Positions 1 through 11,065 are shown, counted from the first letter of the stretch. The stretch: 64,000 nucleotides of DNA from Notolepis coatsorum (GCA_963971535.1 OZ020593.1:14127057-14191056); one strand, 5' to 3'. The notes: generated by a model from the sequence alone, not told the origin. Numbers and translations are program-made.

Positions 1-912
1 AAAGAACACACATTATTATTACACTCAACCAAAATGACAGTGGGCCCACGTTGCAAATAAAAGTCCTATCTATAGCCGGCTTTTCCCCAAAATAATAAAA
101 GGTTGGGGCGCCCCTGAACACTGTTACCAGCGTCAGTTCAAAGCACTGCTAGCCTAACTGAAGCTAAGCTGTGGGTCGTGGTGAACCCCCTGTCATGACG
201 CATATACTTCAGCTAAAACGCAATGTGGGCAATATCTACCACGCTCTTCGGCAGTCGCTCATCTGCTGCTTCGCTCATCTGCTGCTTCGCTCCCAATGTC
301 TCTTCCACATTAACTAAAAGCTAAGCTATCGCATACTCATTACTAACCCGCTTCGTAACTGGGTTTATATCTCGCATGCTCGAGGTCCGGAGCTCCAGCT
401 CCATGCGTCCTCTTCCCTCTGTGGAAAACGATGAAGAGGAAGTGCCTCCGTCGGCGCCGCGCCCTGAGCCCATCCTTCTTCACCTGTATCTCCCTGCCCA
501 ACGTCGTCACCAGCTCCCCCTGGCGGCACCTGTATCCTGTCCCACTATGAAGTGTCAATGTTAGGATAGGGAGGATCAAGATCGGTCAGCCGGTTACACA
601 ACTTCCTCACGAACACAGGGAATGCAAGGAATTAGCGTTAAACACATTGAATTATTGTCAGGCATATTCAGGTGTCTACACATATTTTATCTTATTTTAT
701 TCTTATTCTATGCAAATTTTATTGTATTTATATTATTGGAAGCTGCTATGGTCGAGGGACCGCAACAAATTGAATTTCACTCTTTCTTTGCTGTAAGGTA
801 CTGAAATACGTGACAATAAAAGGAATCTGAATCACACATATACGTCCAACCGAATACGTTTTTTCCTCTTAACATTAAAACAAATGTACCCAAATCCCAT
901 CCCACATGCAGT
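1..912. other. No gene recognised
   Basis: I see no convincing gene here. A short direct duplication (GCTCATCTGCTGCTTC, about 257-292) is the only structure noticed. The short frames lack recognisable domains. Confidence 0.5.
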
Positions 913-1040
913 TTAACCCTTTCACTGCCGCACTACCAAATGGTTAACCCTTTCACTGCGACAATACACATACGTTTAACCCTTTCACTGCGACACAACA
1001 ACAGGTTAACCCTTTCACTGCCACACTACAGAAGGTTAAC
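913..1040. repeat. Dispersed GGTTAACCCTTTCACTGC tandem motif, locus 1
   Basis: Four imperfect units carry the core TTAACCCTTTCACTGC followed by a variable CACACTACAGAAG-like spacer. The same unit occurs at 50.85 kb, 59.8 kb and 60.0 kb, so it is a dispersed short repeat and not a one-off. It directly abuts a LINE fragment on its right. Function unknown. Confidence 0.8.
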
Positions 1041-1640
1041 AGAGGTAAAACAGAGTCCATTCTCTTTGGATCAAATAACAAACTCAGCAAGACCGACGGC
1101 TTCTCAGTTACAGTGGGTGACAATATTGTCACAAGGAAAGATGAAATTACATACCTAGGTTCCATCCTAGAGGCAAATCTTTCCTGTGACAAAATGGCAT
1201 CCAAGGTAATAAAAAAGTCAACCAACGAACTCGATTCTTGTACCGGATCTCCTCTCTGGTAAAAAAGAATACCCTGAAGACTCTGGCAGGAGCACTCATT
1301 CAATGGTACTACGAACAGAACAGAGCTGCAAGGTTAGTTTTACATTGTTCCATGAGAACAAACACCATCACTATGCACCGGCAACTCTCATGGTTAACGG
1401 TAGAGAATAGGCTGGTTTTCAACACAGTTACATTTTTCAGGAACACTGTCTTTTCGTCTCAACCTGTTTTCTTGTACAAACAAATTGTCAGATGCAGTCA
1501 GGTTCATTCCTATTTTACTAGGTCAGCTGATGATGGACAGATTATGTTACCATGTCCAAAATCAAATGCTTTAAAGGGGTTATGCACTGCTATTCCTAGC
1601 ACTATTTGGGCAACTTTACACACTTCCTGTGAGTCTATGT
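1041..1640 (+). pseudogene. LINE reverse transcriptase C-terminal fragment (L2/CR1-like)
   Basis: The conceptual translation contains the typical C-terminal block of fish L2/CR1-type LINE ORF2: a TESILFGS-type segment, EITYLGSILEANLS, then KTLAGALIQ. After an internal deletion it continues with QNRAARLVLHC, LSWLTVENRL and HSYFTRSADDG. Several stops and a frame change show that it is dead. The segment between LAGALIQ and the QNRAARLV block (normally carrying a YxxxxWY-type motif) is missing. Assignment to a precise clade is not possible from this piece. Confidence 0.75.
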
Positions 1641-2004
1641 AACACATCTGTAATTTTTATTCCAAAAATAATCATTGTTTTATATTTCTAATCTTGTACT
1701 CAAAACCAGCATTTTTCAGCCTCATGAAAGCAGGCTATTATTGGCTTGGCTCCAACCATACTAGCAGAATGCTTTGAGTGACAGCCACCCACCAAATAGC
1801 TCCGCCCATCTCCCCGTCAGAGATTAGGTTTCAGGTTACATACAAATATGGTATGTCATAAATATAGAGATGTAGCAGTACTGTCTATCTATATATATGT
1901 TACCACTATTTGTAAAAGCCACAATATTTGTAATAATGTAAATCATTGTGTCGTTGTACATATTGTGTATACACCGTTAGAAGCTAACATAGCTTAGCTT
2001 GGTA
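1641..2004. other. AT-rich intergenic DNA with a retroposon scrap
   Basis: At about 1838-1905 there is a short match to the (ATTC)n-tailed retroposon seen many times in this window (TATGTCATAAATATAGAGATG and GTAGCAGTACTGTCTATC-like text). No gene is visible. Confidence 0.5.
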
Positions 2005-2350
2005 GCTATTGTGCTAACAACATATCCCGACGTCCGGCTCGCTGGCCGGCATGCACGCCCGACACAAAATGGTTCTCTCCTCTCTGTACACCCCCGTCCC
2101 CACGGGTACCCTGCCGGGGAGCCCATGGACGCGACAACGGCGGCAGCCGTAGGGTGCTCGAGCCCGCCGTAACGCTAGTGGTACACAATAGCTATGAGCT
2201 AACTAACGCTGTTGTTGCGTCCACAAGCTCCCCGGCAGGACACCCGCGAGAACGGGGGCACACAAGGAGGAGAGAACCACCCCAAATCGAGCACTCATGC
2301 CGGCCGACAAGCCGGACACCGCGGTTGTTGTTAGCACAATAGTAGCCCAC
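2005..2350. mobile_element. Foldback element 1 (long imperfect inverted repeat)
   Basis: Sequence from about 2005 to 2150 recurs in inverted orientation from about 2350 back to 2195. Examples are CCTGCCGGGGAG at 2109 against CTCCCCGGCAGG at 2227, and TATTGTGCTAACAACA at 2008 against TTGTTAGCACAATA near 2330. The two GC-rich arms of about 150 bp surround a short centre. The frames here are by-products of the palindrome. No transposase is present, so it would be a non-autonomous foldback or MITE. Confidence 0.7.
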
Positions 2351-2458
2351 TGTGATGCACCGAGTGGGCCACCATTGATCAACATGCAGCGATGTGTAGC
2401 TTGCATGATGCGTGTGCAGTGCTTTGCCACACAGGTCTGAGAAGAGGACCTGCACATG

Positions 2459-2705
2459 ATAGCAACCGGGAGCGTCGCGGAGCATTCAGCCTGCTGGCTA
2501 CCTAGATCCACTTCAACCAGCCGAGCGTCGGGAGCTCCAGCAGCTTGTCGATGTGCTAATAGCCTGGAGCCAGCTACCGTTAGCTTGCAGAGGCTATTAG
2601 CACACCGACAAGCTGTGTAGCCAGCAGGCTGAATGCTCCGCGACGCTGGTTGAAGTGGATCTAGGTAGCCAGCAGGCTGAATGCTCAACGACGCTCCCGG
2701 TTGCT
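2459..2705. mobile_element. Foldback element 2 (hairpin, arms over 60 bp)
   Basis: The left arm (TAGCAACCGGGAGCGTCG, then GCATTCAGCCTGCTGGCTAC and GATCCACTTCAACCAGC) is matched by its reverse complement at 2644-2705 with very few mismatches. A second nested pair (GCTTGTCGATGTGCTAATAG against CTATTAGCACACCGACAAGC) sits inside. Part of the arm is present three times. This looks like a foldback transposon related in composition to the one just upstream. Confidence 0.75.
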
Positions 2706-3109
2706 AACGCCGGCCCCGGCTGGTGCTAAGTAGCTAGCGATCGCTCCCGAGTCCCGAGAGCTAACGCCGGTCTGTCTGTCGAAGACCGAGGGAACCGCAT
2801 CAGGCTTCAGCTGATTAGTGATCTTCTGGACAAGCCTTCCACCCTGCAGGTAGCAAGAATGGAGGCGGGCATTACTAAAACCACAGAGCCAATCACATCA
2901 CCGTGCACTATAAACAGCGCCCTGTGACGTGCACCAGGTCGTCAAATCAACATGACCTGATTTACTAGAGGCAAAGAGGGGATGGGCTGTAGCTGAGGAA
3001 TTCGCCAATATAGTATTTAGGCCCAAAAACACATTGATACGAACTCCTATTACTATAATACAATGCTAGAGACTGAAAAATGACATTTATAATGCATAGC
3101 ACCTTTAAA

Positions 3110-3420
3110 GAGGACTGTTGTTTATCGTGCCATCAATCATTGGAATAACTGCCCACTGAACATAAGTAAATTGAATAGTAAAGTGTCTTTCAAATACCAC
3201 CTGAGAATGCACTACTTAAATATGTGAGCAAAATATTCTGATGTTGATAATGATGTCTACAATGTTTTACTGTTTTTAGATTATCATTGTTAATTGTGAT
3301 TGTCATATGTATCTCATGTTGTTATGTTTTGTGTTTTCTGTTGTCTTTCTGTGTGGCCCCCAGGAAGACTAGCTCGCCACTTAGGTGACAGCTAATGGGG
3401 ATCCTTTTAAACAATAAACA
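3110..3420 (+). pseudogene. LINE 3' end fragment (L2/CR1-like)
   Basis: A short degenerate coding tail (VVYRAINHWNNCPLNI, then KYHLRMHYL) is followed by a typical fish LINE 3' UTR with CCCCAGGAAGACTAGC, AGCTAATGGGGATCC and an AATAAA. Orientation is plus. It is a dead 3'-terminal scrap. Confidence 0.65.
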
Positions 3421-3484
3421 ATGCTTGCACCTCATGGTACCAAAGCACCTCAAAGGCGCTAAAAACAAAATTACAAACAAAACA

Positions 3485-3860
3485 AACTGGTCAGACTACT
3501 GCTTGACCTTACTCCTAGAACCCACCTCACCCCTGCCCACTTTGACAACCTAGGATGGCTTAGAGTAGACGACAGAGTACAGCAACTTGCAATGGGCCTG
3601 GTCTACAAGATACACTACACGACCAAGGTACCCATGTACATGTCAAAATACTTCCCAAAGGTCAGTGAATACCACGATCACAACACCAGAGGGAGCTCCA
3701 CAAATCATGTAAAACCCAGATTCGGCTCAAACAAGGGACTAAACACGTTTCGCAATTATGCCACATCAATGTGGAACGCCTTATCCAAAGCTGTAAAGGA
3801 ATGTGAATCACTACCCACTTTCAAAACCACTCTCAAAGAACACCTACGGGCACTGGCGGA
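3485..3860 (+). pseudogene. LINE ORF2 C-terminal fragment
   Basis: The frame from 3592 reads YKIHYTTKVPMYMSKYF, HNTRGSS, FRNYATSMWNALSK and FKTTLKEHLRAL. This is the ordered set of blocks at the extreme C terminus of L2/CR1-type LINE polyproteins (LYKIH, HNTR, WN.L, FK..LK..L). The piece is 5'-truncated and ends at a G-run near 3870. Confidence 0.75.
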
Positions 3861-3879
3861 CTCAGGGGGGGGGGCAATC

Positions 3880-3985
3880 GCCCCCCCTGGTTGAAAAATG
3901 CGCGCTAAAGTGCCCTTTTGAGTTGCGAAAAATTTGAGGGTGTGCCCTATTGGTGCTCTTCCAATGGTCTAAACTCAACTCAACT
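3880..3985. repeat. Single unit of the ~115-bp satellite found at 57.8-58.5 kb
   Basis: GTTGAAAAATGCGCGCTAAA, GTGCCCTTTTGAG and CCAATGGTCTAAACT match, in the same order, the unit repeated tandemly at 57.8-58.5 kb. It is followed by a short CAACT tandem (3974-3993). Confidence 0.75.
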
Positions 3986-4510
3986 CAACTCAAGTCTGTG
4001 GAAGAAACGAAGAATGTTCGAGGTCACTGATAGGCCACGCTGGAGAATAAGTCAAGATAACAACTGGATTGCGGCGACCTTACCCGACATCGAGCCAGGG
4101 ACAGAGTGAAACTGTCTGGAATAGATAAGATGGATGGCAGGCCCACCCTCTAATGGTTAAACGCAGGGGTGTAAAAAGTACCCAGAAATTATACTTAAGT
4201 GAAAGGCGTTTTTAGGGTTAGAAAACATTGGTGGCTTCAGCCCGGGGGGGTGGATTATTTTTTTTTTTTTTTTTAAACACAGAAATACGCAATTTTAGAG
4301 TAATTAGAGATGAATACTGAATAACTAGAATCATTAGAGGTTCTCAAAGTGAGGTCCAGGTCCATGAGAGGGATCTGGGCAGTCCCCATAGAAAATTCAA
4401 AGTTAACAGGACCAAATCATCAGTTTCTTATTTATTTATTTATTTAGCCAGATAAAACATTGATCTGGTCCAAGAAGCCCCAACAGGAGTACAAATATAC
4501 ATATATACAC

Positions 4511-4560
<50 letters not shown>

Positions 4561-4564
<4 letters not shown>

Positions 4565-5297
4565 GGTGGGCATAGATTAATGTTTTTAATCTAGATTAAT
4601 CTATCTGCAATCCTGGATTTAATCTAGATTAATCTAGATTAAAATGGCCCAAAAAAAAAAAAAAAAAACTGCCGAAGGCATTCAAAATATGTGTGTTCTA
4701 CCCAAATAATGACCAGAAGTAAGTCCTTACTTTTTCTTTCCTCCTTATGTTTCTCAGGCCAGGTGGCCCATTACACCATGAGCCCATCTCCCGTTTCCAA
4801 AATGCATTACAGACTGTTTGAAAAAGCTGTTTTGCTATGATAATTGGTAATGAAATATCAAAATAATGTTCAATAAGATGTACTTGTGTTTAATAAGTTG
4901 TTTTATTCAGAAGTTAACACAAATAAATAATATTACCAGTACAGTACAGTATCTAGCACTCTCAGGAGCAAAACAGAAAGAATCATTTCAAACTGGAACT
5001 ATGTGACATGGCTTGAATCAACTGCTCCAGTGGAGTTGCTCAGTGGCCAATGGTGTCAACTGTGGTTGTACTGGGCAGCTCCCAGGTGTGAATGGAACTG
5101 TGTGAATGTGAAGCAGGGTGTTCCTGAAAAAGAGAATATGTGCTCAGCGAACCTACCCTGGGTAAATAAAGGTAAAAAAAAAGAAAATGTAAATTTTTTT
5201 ATTTTATTTTTTTTAGATTAATGTGTTAATTATATTATCGCGCGATACTAGTATAGCGTTAACGCAGCACGTTAACGCCGTTAACGGCCCAGCTCTA
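4561..5297. mobile_element. Non-autonomous hAT-like MITE (TAGAGSTGGGC ends)
   Basis: It begins TAGAGGTGGGC and ends GCCCAGCTCTA, an inverted pair, with subterminal ATTAATCTAGATTAA and GTTAACG repeats. It has no transposase. An (AT)n tract borders it on the left and an ATTATTAT-like sequence on the right, so the target duplication is ambiguous. Confidence 0.7.
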
Positions 5298-5327
5298 ATT
5301 ATTATACTATATTACTAATATTAATTC

Positions 5328-5681
5328 TAGTGATGCACGATTATATCGGCCGCCGATATAATATCAGCCGATATGGCAGTTTTTTTTACACATTGGTATC
5401 GGTCCGATATCAAGATAGGGCCGATATGGGCCGATAACAAATACCTTTTTTTTTATTTATTTTTTTTACATGTTTTGGCCTTAAATAGTTTCATTTCTGA
5501 AAATAAGTTACAAAAGTAAAAAAATAAAAGCGTTTTGGAAAATAGCTCTTTATTTGATTATCATAAAAAAGTGTTTTCTATACAGAGATATCGACATCGG
5601 TAAATATCGGTATCGGCCAGAACAGCAATATTAATATCGGTTATCGGTATCGGCCACAATTTTCACATCGGTGCATCACTA
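5328..5681. mobile_element. Non-autonomous hAT-like MITE (TAGTGATGCAC ends)
   Basis: The ends TAGTGATGCACGAT and CGGTGCATCACTA are inverted, and the interior is filled with direct and inverted GATATCGG/CCGATATC motifs. Flanks ATTAATTC and ATTCCTTC could be a decayed 8-bp duplication. No coding capacity. Confidence 0.75.
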
Positions 5682-5845
5682 ATTCCTTCATTTCACAAAT
5701 ATATTCTTCACTATAAGTTTGTACAGTGGGAGAGTGTATAAGAATGACTATTCTGCACTCTCCTCCTGTTATCTCTCTGTGTGTTATGGACAGTCATGGA
5801 ATTCTCGATCAAATTGTATGTGACATTAAGTGCCTTGTTAGATGG

Positions 5846-5862
5846 GGGGGGGGGGGGGGGGG
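5846..5862. repeat. Poly-G run
   Basis: A homopolymeric G tract of about 17 bp. Similar G/C runs occur at 12752, 16210, 16972, 48677, 49319, 49990 and 59446. Confidence 0.9.
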
Positions 5863-6367
5863 TTCCTGGGTCAACATCGTATCAAGTGGGGGTCCTTGGC
5901 CAATCACGCATCAATTTGGTGGTGCTTGACATGAAACAGTTTGAGAACCACTATATTATAACTATATAACAGACAAATTGGAGACAGAATATTTTCCATT
6001 ATAACATTTGTATTGAGCGGTTTCACTCGTCTACCTGGTGGTCACGTATATAATATAATAATATAATCTTCCTATAAACCGTCACCTCTCACCCCGAATG
6101 CTGCATACATGATGGAATCACTGGAAAGCAGGATATGAAGAAGAAACAGTCCTGCATGTATTTCTATGGTTGGGGTTAACTTGTGGAACAATGCTGATAT
6201 ACATTTAACAATAAGTCGTTCGCTTTGTATAATGGTTTGTATGGATATTTTTGAGGGTTAAAAGTACGAGGGTTAACATTTTTTTATTTAGTTTACTACT
6301 ACTACTACTATTACTACTAAAAAAGAAAGCAGCTGCAGACACCTGCGAGGAGGAGAGAGAGTTTTGA

Positions 6368-6655
6368 ATTGATTGATTGAAAACTTTATTAACAGATTGC
6401 AGAATGGGTACAATACAGTACGGCTCAATACACACAATTGTTAAGGGGATGCAGACCAGAGAAAGACTTTCGTCTTGTTTACATCAGGGTCCCCCATTTT
6501 CAATTCATCATGACATACATGACATACAGATAGACAGTACTGCTACATCTATACATTTATGACATACCAGATTTGCAAATACACTACTGTTTGTGATACG
6601 AAAAGAGTCCAGAAAAGAGAGTATATACATTTGACGTAGAAACTGTACATTGGAG
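6368..6655 (-). mobile_element. (ATTC)n-tailed retroposon copy, minus strand
   Basis: On the minus strand this ends with a Poly-A-signal segment (TTAATAAAGTTTTCAATC) and an ATCA-type tail, preceded by TATTGAGCCGTACTGTATTG and CTTAACAATTGTGTG. Several other copies exist in the window (11.7, 17.9, 48.3, 59.2, 59.5 and 63.7 kb). It has the shape of a LINE or SINE 3' end. Confidence 0.75.
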
Positions 6656-7000
6656 GTGGTTGGGTGGGTGGGTGGGGGGGAGGTTGGGTAAGAGGGGTGG
6701 GTGGGGGACACTGTACAACTGTACAAGCAAAACTGTACAGCTGCAGACGCCTGCGAGGACGTCCGTGACCGAGGCCTCCAGAGCCGTCCCAAAGATATAT
6801 TCATCCAATTTGAAAGAATCCAACCCTTTTTTTCCCGCTCTTTTTCTTTTTTTTTTTTTTCCAGCCGGTCGGGACGCGGCGAGAGCGAACGCAGAGTGAC
6901 ACGCAGAGCGCTGCCGGGGCGGAGGAGGAGTCATTATCGGGGACAGTCGACCGGGAAATACTAGTAAATAAACACAACTTGAAACCGTGAGCGAGATGTA

Positions 7001-7402
<402 letters not shown>

Positions 7403-7415
7403 AAGTATCTAAGTG

Positions 7416-7938
7416 CGGTAGTTACCGACCTTTAAGCCTCCTCGGAACCGATGTCAAACTGTACTCTAAGATATTAGCCATCAGATTGCAAAAGCATATG
7501 ACGTCTTTAGTTCATCCGGACCAAACTGGCTTCATAAGAGGTCGCCTGATCAATGATAACATAAGGCGAATACTGCACGTACTAGATGCAGACAAAGAGG
7601 ACACCACACCTAAGGCGATGCTATCCCTGGATGCTATGAAAGCATTTGACAGGCTGGAATGGTCGTTTCTATGGGCAGTATTAGAAAGGATGGGGTTAGG
7701 AAAAGGATTCATTGATATGATTAAAGTACTATACAAGGACCCATCGGCCATGATTACAACAGGCACATTCATCTCCGAAATCTTTCCGGTATCACGCTCA
7801 GCCAGACAGGGTTGCCCTCTTAGTCCCGGACTATTCGATCTATCATTAGAGCCTTTAGCACAATTTATAAGACAATCCCAACACATAGAACCAATCGTAA
7901 TCAAGGGCACACAACATAAAATTAGTTTATATGCGGAC
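7416..7938 (+). pseudogene. L1-like ORF2, reverse transcriptase segment
   Basis: The frame carries LINE reverse transcriptase blocks: HPDQTGFIRGRLINDNI, MLSLDAMKAFDRLEW (the D of motif A), ARQGCPLSPGLFDLSLEPLA (motif B region) and ISLYAD, where the catalytic YADD begins. The frame is then cut by a transposon exactly after the first Asp codon; the second Asp codon lies at 8687-8689 on the far side. The finger and thumb blocks fit the L1 clade. The upstream endonuclease domain is absent because of 5' truncation. Confidence 0.85.
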
Positions 7939-8678
7939 CAGGCCATGTGAGCGGATCGGAGCGTGAGCGGCGCGGGGCGCGGAGCGGGCTGTTTTGACAT
8001 GAGCGAGGAGTGGGTTTTAAAATGAGTCGGCGCGACGTCCGGAGCGAGAGTTCTCCTCCGCTCCAATCCACTCCAGGCCGCTCACAGTGGTTTAACACTG
8101 TTGATGTAATATATACATGCAGTACAATGCCAAAGCAACAGATGGCGATGTACAAACATGAAGGCCATTTTCAACCAATGAGAAGGGTTCAGGCTTCGTC
8201 ACTGTAGAGACGCCCACCATAGATATCTATGACGCCCACACTCACTCCTGTTAAAAAAAGTATCGACGCCATTGTTGTTGACGTTAGCTTACATGCTAAC
8301 GTTAATGGCAGCGACCATAGCATTGTGGCTCGGCTAGCCTATCATCGCTTAATAGAACTAGTGAATGGATAAACAACGTTATTTAACATTGCAGAATGGC
8401 TACAATTACAATGCGGCTCAATACAAACAATTGTTAAGGGGCCCAGGGGGTGTAGACTGTTGTAGTTTGAGCTCATTTACACCATGCTCCAAAAAAGAAA
8501 AAGAAAAACTGCCGAGCGATCTGGCGCGGGGAGCGGGGAGCGCTCGATTCAAGGTGAGTGGGGAGCGAGCGGAGAGCGACTTGGGAGCGGGGTCAACATG
8601 AGCGATTAGCGGAGCGGACCAAGCTTTAAAGAGCGAAGAGCGGATTTCTCGGCCGCGCCGATCCGCTCACGTGGCCTG
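7939..8678. mobile_element. Non-autonomous hAT element, copy 1
   Basis: The ends are CAGGCCATGTGAGCGG and CCGCTCACGTGGCCTG (inverted), flanked by a perfect 8-bp duplication ATGCGGAC (7931-7938 and 8679-8686). The body is GC-rich with many GAGCGGAGCG words and has no transposase. A second copy of the same family lies at 44382-45106. Its interior contains a short minus-strand scrap of the (ATTC)n-tailed retroposon (about 8378-8440). Terminal sequence and 8-bp duplication identify the hAT superfamily. Confidence 0.92.
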
Positions 8679-9293
8679 ATGCGGACGACGTAATATTGTT
8701 CATGCAAAACCCCAACACCACATTGCCGCATCTACTCAAGTTGATAGAGAACTTTGGTGATTTATCGGGATTTAAAATAAATTGGCCGAAGTCGGCTTTC
8801 CTTCCTCTTAACATCCGTGCAAAAAAAGACACAACCCTCCCAGGCGCGATACCCAGGCATGCGTTGTTCATGGGACGGGGTAGCACGGTGTGCAAGCTCA
8901 CTCGCTATTTGCATATCAATAGCGCCGGTCGTCAGGTGTGTTAAATACGTTCTCAGACACATTCACACCTAACTTGTTGTGAAGACGTGTTACATTCCAT
9001 TCGTAGAGGCAATTAGGCACTGTCTTTAGTCTGTGCCCAAGCGAGGGGACATTAAATGCGCATTCGCGGGAGCGCGCGCGCGCGCCGGGAGCGCGTGTGC
9101 ACGTGGTGCGTGTCACCCCAGATGATTTCAATAACGCACCACTGGCGATACCCATGGTTAAACATTTTAGATGCTTGGGTGTGGAAATATTTCCCACCAT
9201 AAGACAAACGGTGAAGCACAATTACACAAAAATACAGAACAAAATAAAGACGACCTGGACAGGTGGGCAAAACTTAAAAACTCAGTACAGGCA
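8679..9293 (+). pseudogene. L1-like ORF2, segment after the YADD motif
   Basis: It continues the LINE frame with DDVILFMQNP, FGDLSGFKINWPKSAFLPLN and later DDFNNAPLAIPMVKHFRCLG, the normal order of L1 blocks after the catalytic motif. Between about 8850 and 9105 the sequence does not look like LINE; it contains a GCGCGCGCGC run and may be another small insertion. The piece ends at the duplication flanking the MULE-like element. Confidence 0.7.
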
Positions 9294-9989
9294 GCCTGTA
9301 ACTGTTCCGCAACAGTAAGTGACTTCCGGGGTAGGCCTGATTGGCCCCGACAGGCACGTGACGCGGCAAACTCAGGACGCGCAACGAGGCTGCTGAGAGC
9401 TGTCGCGCGGAAATAGGCTGTCTATTGCCATTCTCTAACACAAACTCTAACCTTAACCAGCTCCTTAACAGCGCCTAAACTTAACCGTTCTAACCTTAAC
9501 CAACTCCGAAACAATGCCTAACCTTAACCTTAACCTTAACCATGCCTAACCTTAACCATAGAAAGAATATTGCCATTCTCTTTGACAAACTCTAACCTTA
9601 ACCAGCTCCTTAACAGCGCCTAAACTTAACCGTTCTAACCTTAACCAACTCCGAAACAATGCCTAACCTTAACCTTAACCTTAACCATGCCTAACCTTAA
9701 CCGGCGAAAGAATACACGTTAAAAAAAAAATCACGTTAAAAAAAAAGATTTGATGGGATTCGAACTCACCAACAACAGACCGCAGGATCGCAGGACCGCT
9801 GCTCTGCCAGGTGAGCTGAAGCACCGAATGAAAGTCATGGCGTATTTGGACGGTTACGTAATTCCGCAAGCTCTGCCGCTCGGCTCCGCGGAGCGTGCCG
9901 CGCGGCAGAGAAAGTTGCGCGTCACGTGCCTGTCGGGGCCAATCAGGCCTACCCCGGAAGTAACTTACTGTTGCGGATAAGCTATAAGC
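9294..9989. mobile_element. MULE-like element with long TIRs and 9-bp duplication
   Basis: Long terminal inverted repeats: CCGCAACAGTAAGTGACTTC then GGTAGGCCTGATTGGCCCCG near 9308 is matched inversely near 9918-9977. They are flanked by the 9-bp direct repeat GTACAGGCA (9285-9293 and 9990-9998). The interior holds two blocks of CTAACCTTAACC-type repeats (about 9440-9705) and a tRNA-like segment on the minus strand. No transposase. Long TIRs plus a 9-bp duplication point to the Mutator superfamily, an inference from structure alone. Confidence 0.8.
9755..9832 (-). other. tRNA-like sequence inside the MULE-like element
   Basis: On the minus strand there is an A-box-like TCAGCTCACCTGGCAGAGC and a B-box GAGTTCGAATCCC at roughly tRNA spacing. 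The acceptor stem does not close, so it is a tRNA-derived relic or SINE head, not a functional tRNA. Related segments sit at about 10850-10920 and 53735-53812. Confidence 0.55.
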
Positions 9990-10396
9990 GTACAGGCAAG
10001 GGTATCAATAGTTAAGATCAGGGGTCTCAAACTCGCGGCCCGCGGGCCAATTGCGGCCCGCGGGATGATATTTTGCGGCCCCCTACTGGACGTCAACGTT
10101 TAGTGTTAGTGCGGCCCGCGCGCAACTGTTTGCCGAGTCGTTGCGCGAGAGTTGGAAGTTTTATTTATTTTATCACTTGTAGGCTACCATAGCGCAGGCT
10201 CATGACAGCAACGTTATGTTAGTGACTTGGTTGAAACGTGATTCCGGAGTGATATCAAGTAAAGTGGAAGCAAATGCATCCTCGCTCTCTCTCTCCTCTG
10301 CGAGCAGTGCTCTGCATGTCCCGCAGCACTGCCACTGTGTGTCTGTGTATGGGTCTGGTCCAATCACATACGCGTCCCGTCAGCGTGTAGCATAAT

Positions 10397-11065
10397 GACA
10401 AGCAAGCAGTGCAAAAATGCGGAAGCATTCGTCACCGCACGCCACTACGGTAAAGCGCCTTTCTTTTCAGGCCCGCTTTGGGAGCTGTCGCGCGGAAATA
10501 GGCTGTCTATTGCCATTCTCTTTGACAAACTCTAACCTTAACCAGCTCCTTAACAGCGCCTAAACTTAACCGTTCTAACCTTAACCAACTCCGAAACAAT
10601 GCCTAACCTTAACCTTAACCTTAACCATGCCTAACCTTAACCATAGAAAGAATATTGCCATTCTCTTTGACAAACTCTAACCTTAACCAGCTCCTTAACA
10701 GCGCCTAAACTTAACCGTTCTAACCTTAACCAACTCCGAAACAATGCCTAACCTTAACCTTAACCTTAACCATGCCTAACCTTAACCGGCGAAAGAATAC
10801 ACGTTAAAAAAAAAATCACGTTAAAAAAAAAAAATTTGATGGGATTCGGGGATTCGAACTCACCAGCAACGAGCCATAGGATCCACAGCCATGCAGTCTT
10901 GCCAATTGAGCTATTTCTGGATACTCAATAAGGGGCGGTGACTTATATATATTGAGCTCCGCTCGTGTCGAACCAAGGCGGGATCTCATGCGCATGCGCG
11001 GGCACCTCGCGCGTGCACGCCGACGCACGCACCTGAGCGAGCACGCCGCCGCCGGGACTCAGCAT
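10397..11065. mobile_element. MULE-like relative nested in the hAT element
   Basis: It starts ACAAGCAAGCAGTGCAAAAA followed by GCATTCGTCACCGCACG, then the GCGCGGAAATAGGCTGTC and CTAACCTTAACC blocks shared with 9294-9989 and 53.3-54.05 kb, a tRNA-like minus-strand piece (about 10850-10920) and a GCATGCGCGGGCACC region. The right end is unclear. A further scrap of the same left end appears at about 12555-12640. Confidence 0.65.

Larger units (their letters stand above)
4337..5957. mobile_element. Possible hAT-like element containing two later MITEs
   Basis: The left edge GAGGTTCTCAAAGTG and the right edge CAGTTTGAGAACCAC are inverted and resemble the CAGTGGTTCTCAAA ends of several vertebrate hAT families. 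Two other elements (4561-5297 and 5328-5681) lie inside. No clear 8-bp duplication was found, so the boundaries are tentative. Confidence 0.4.

Noticed and set aside
9440-9705. Interstitial telomeric sequence
   Set aside because: The units are CTAACCTTAACC with irregular fillers, not (TTAGGG)n, and they recur inside defined transposons.
9755-9832. Functional tRNA gene
   Set aside because: A and B boxes are present but the acceptor stem does not pair and the segment lies inside a transposon family.
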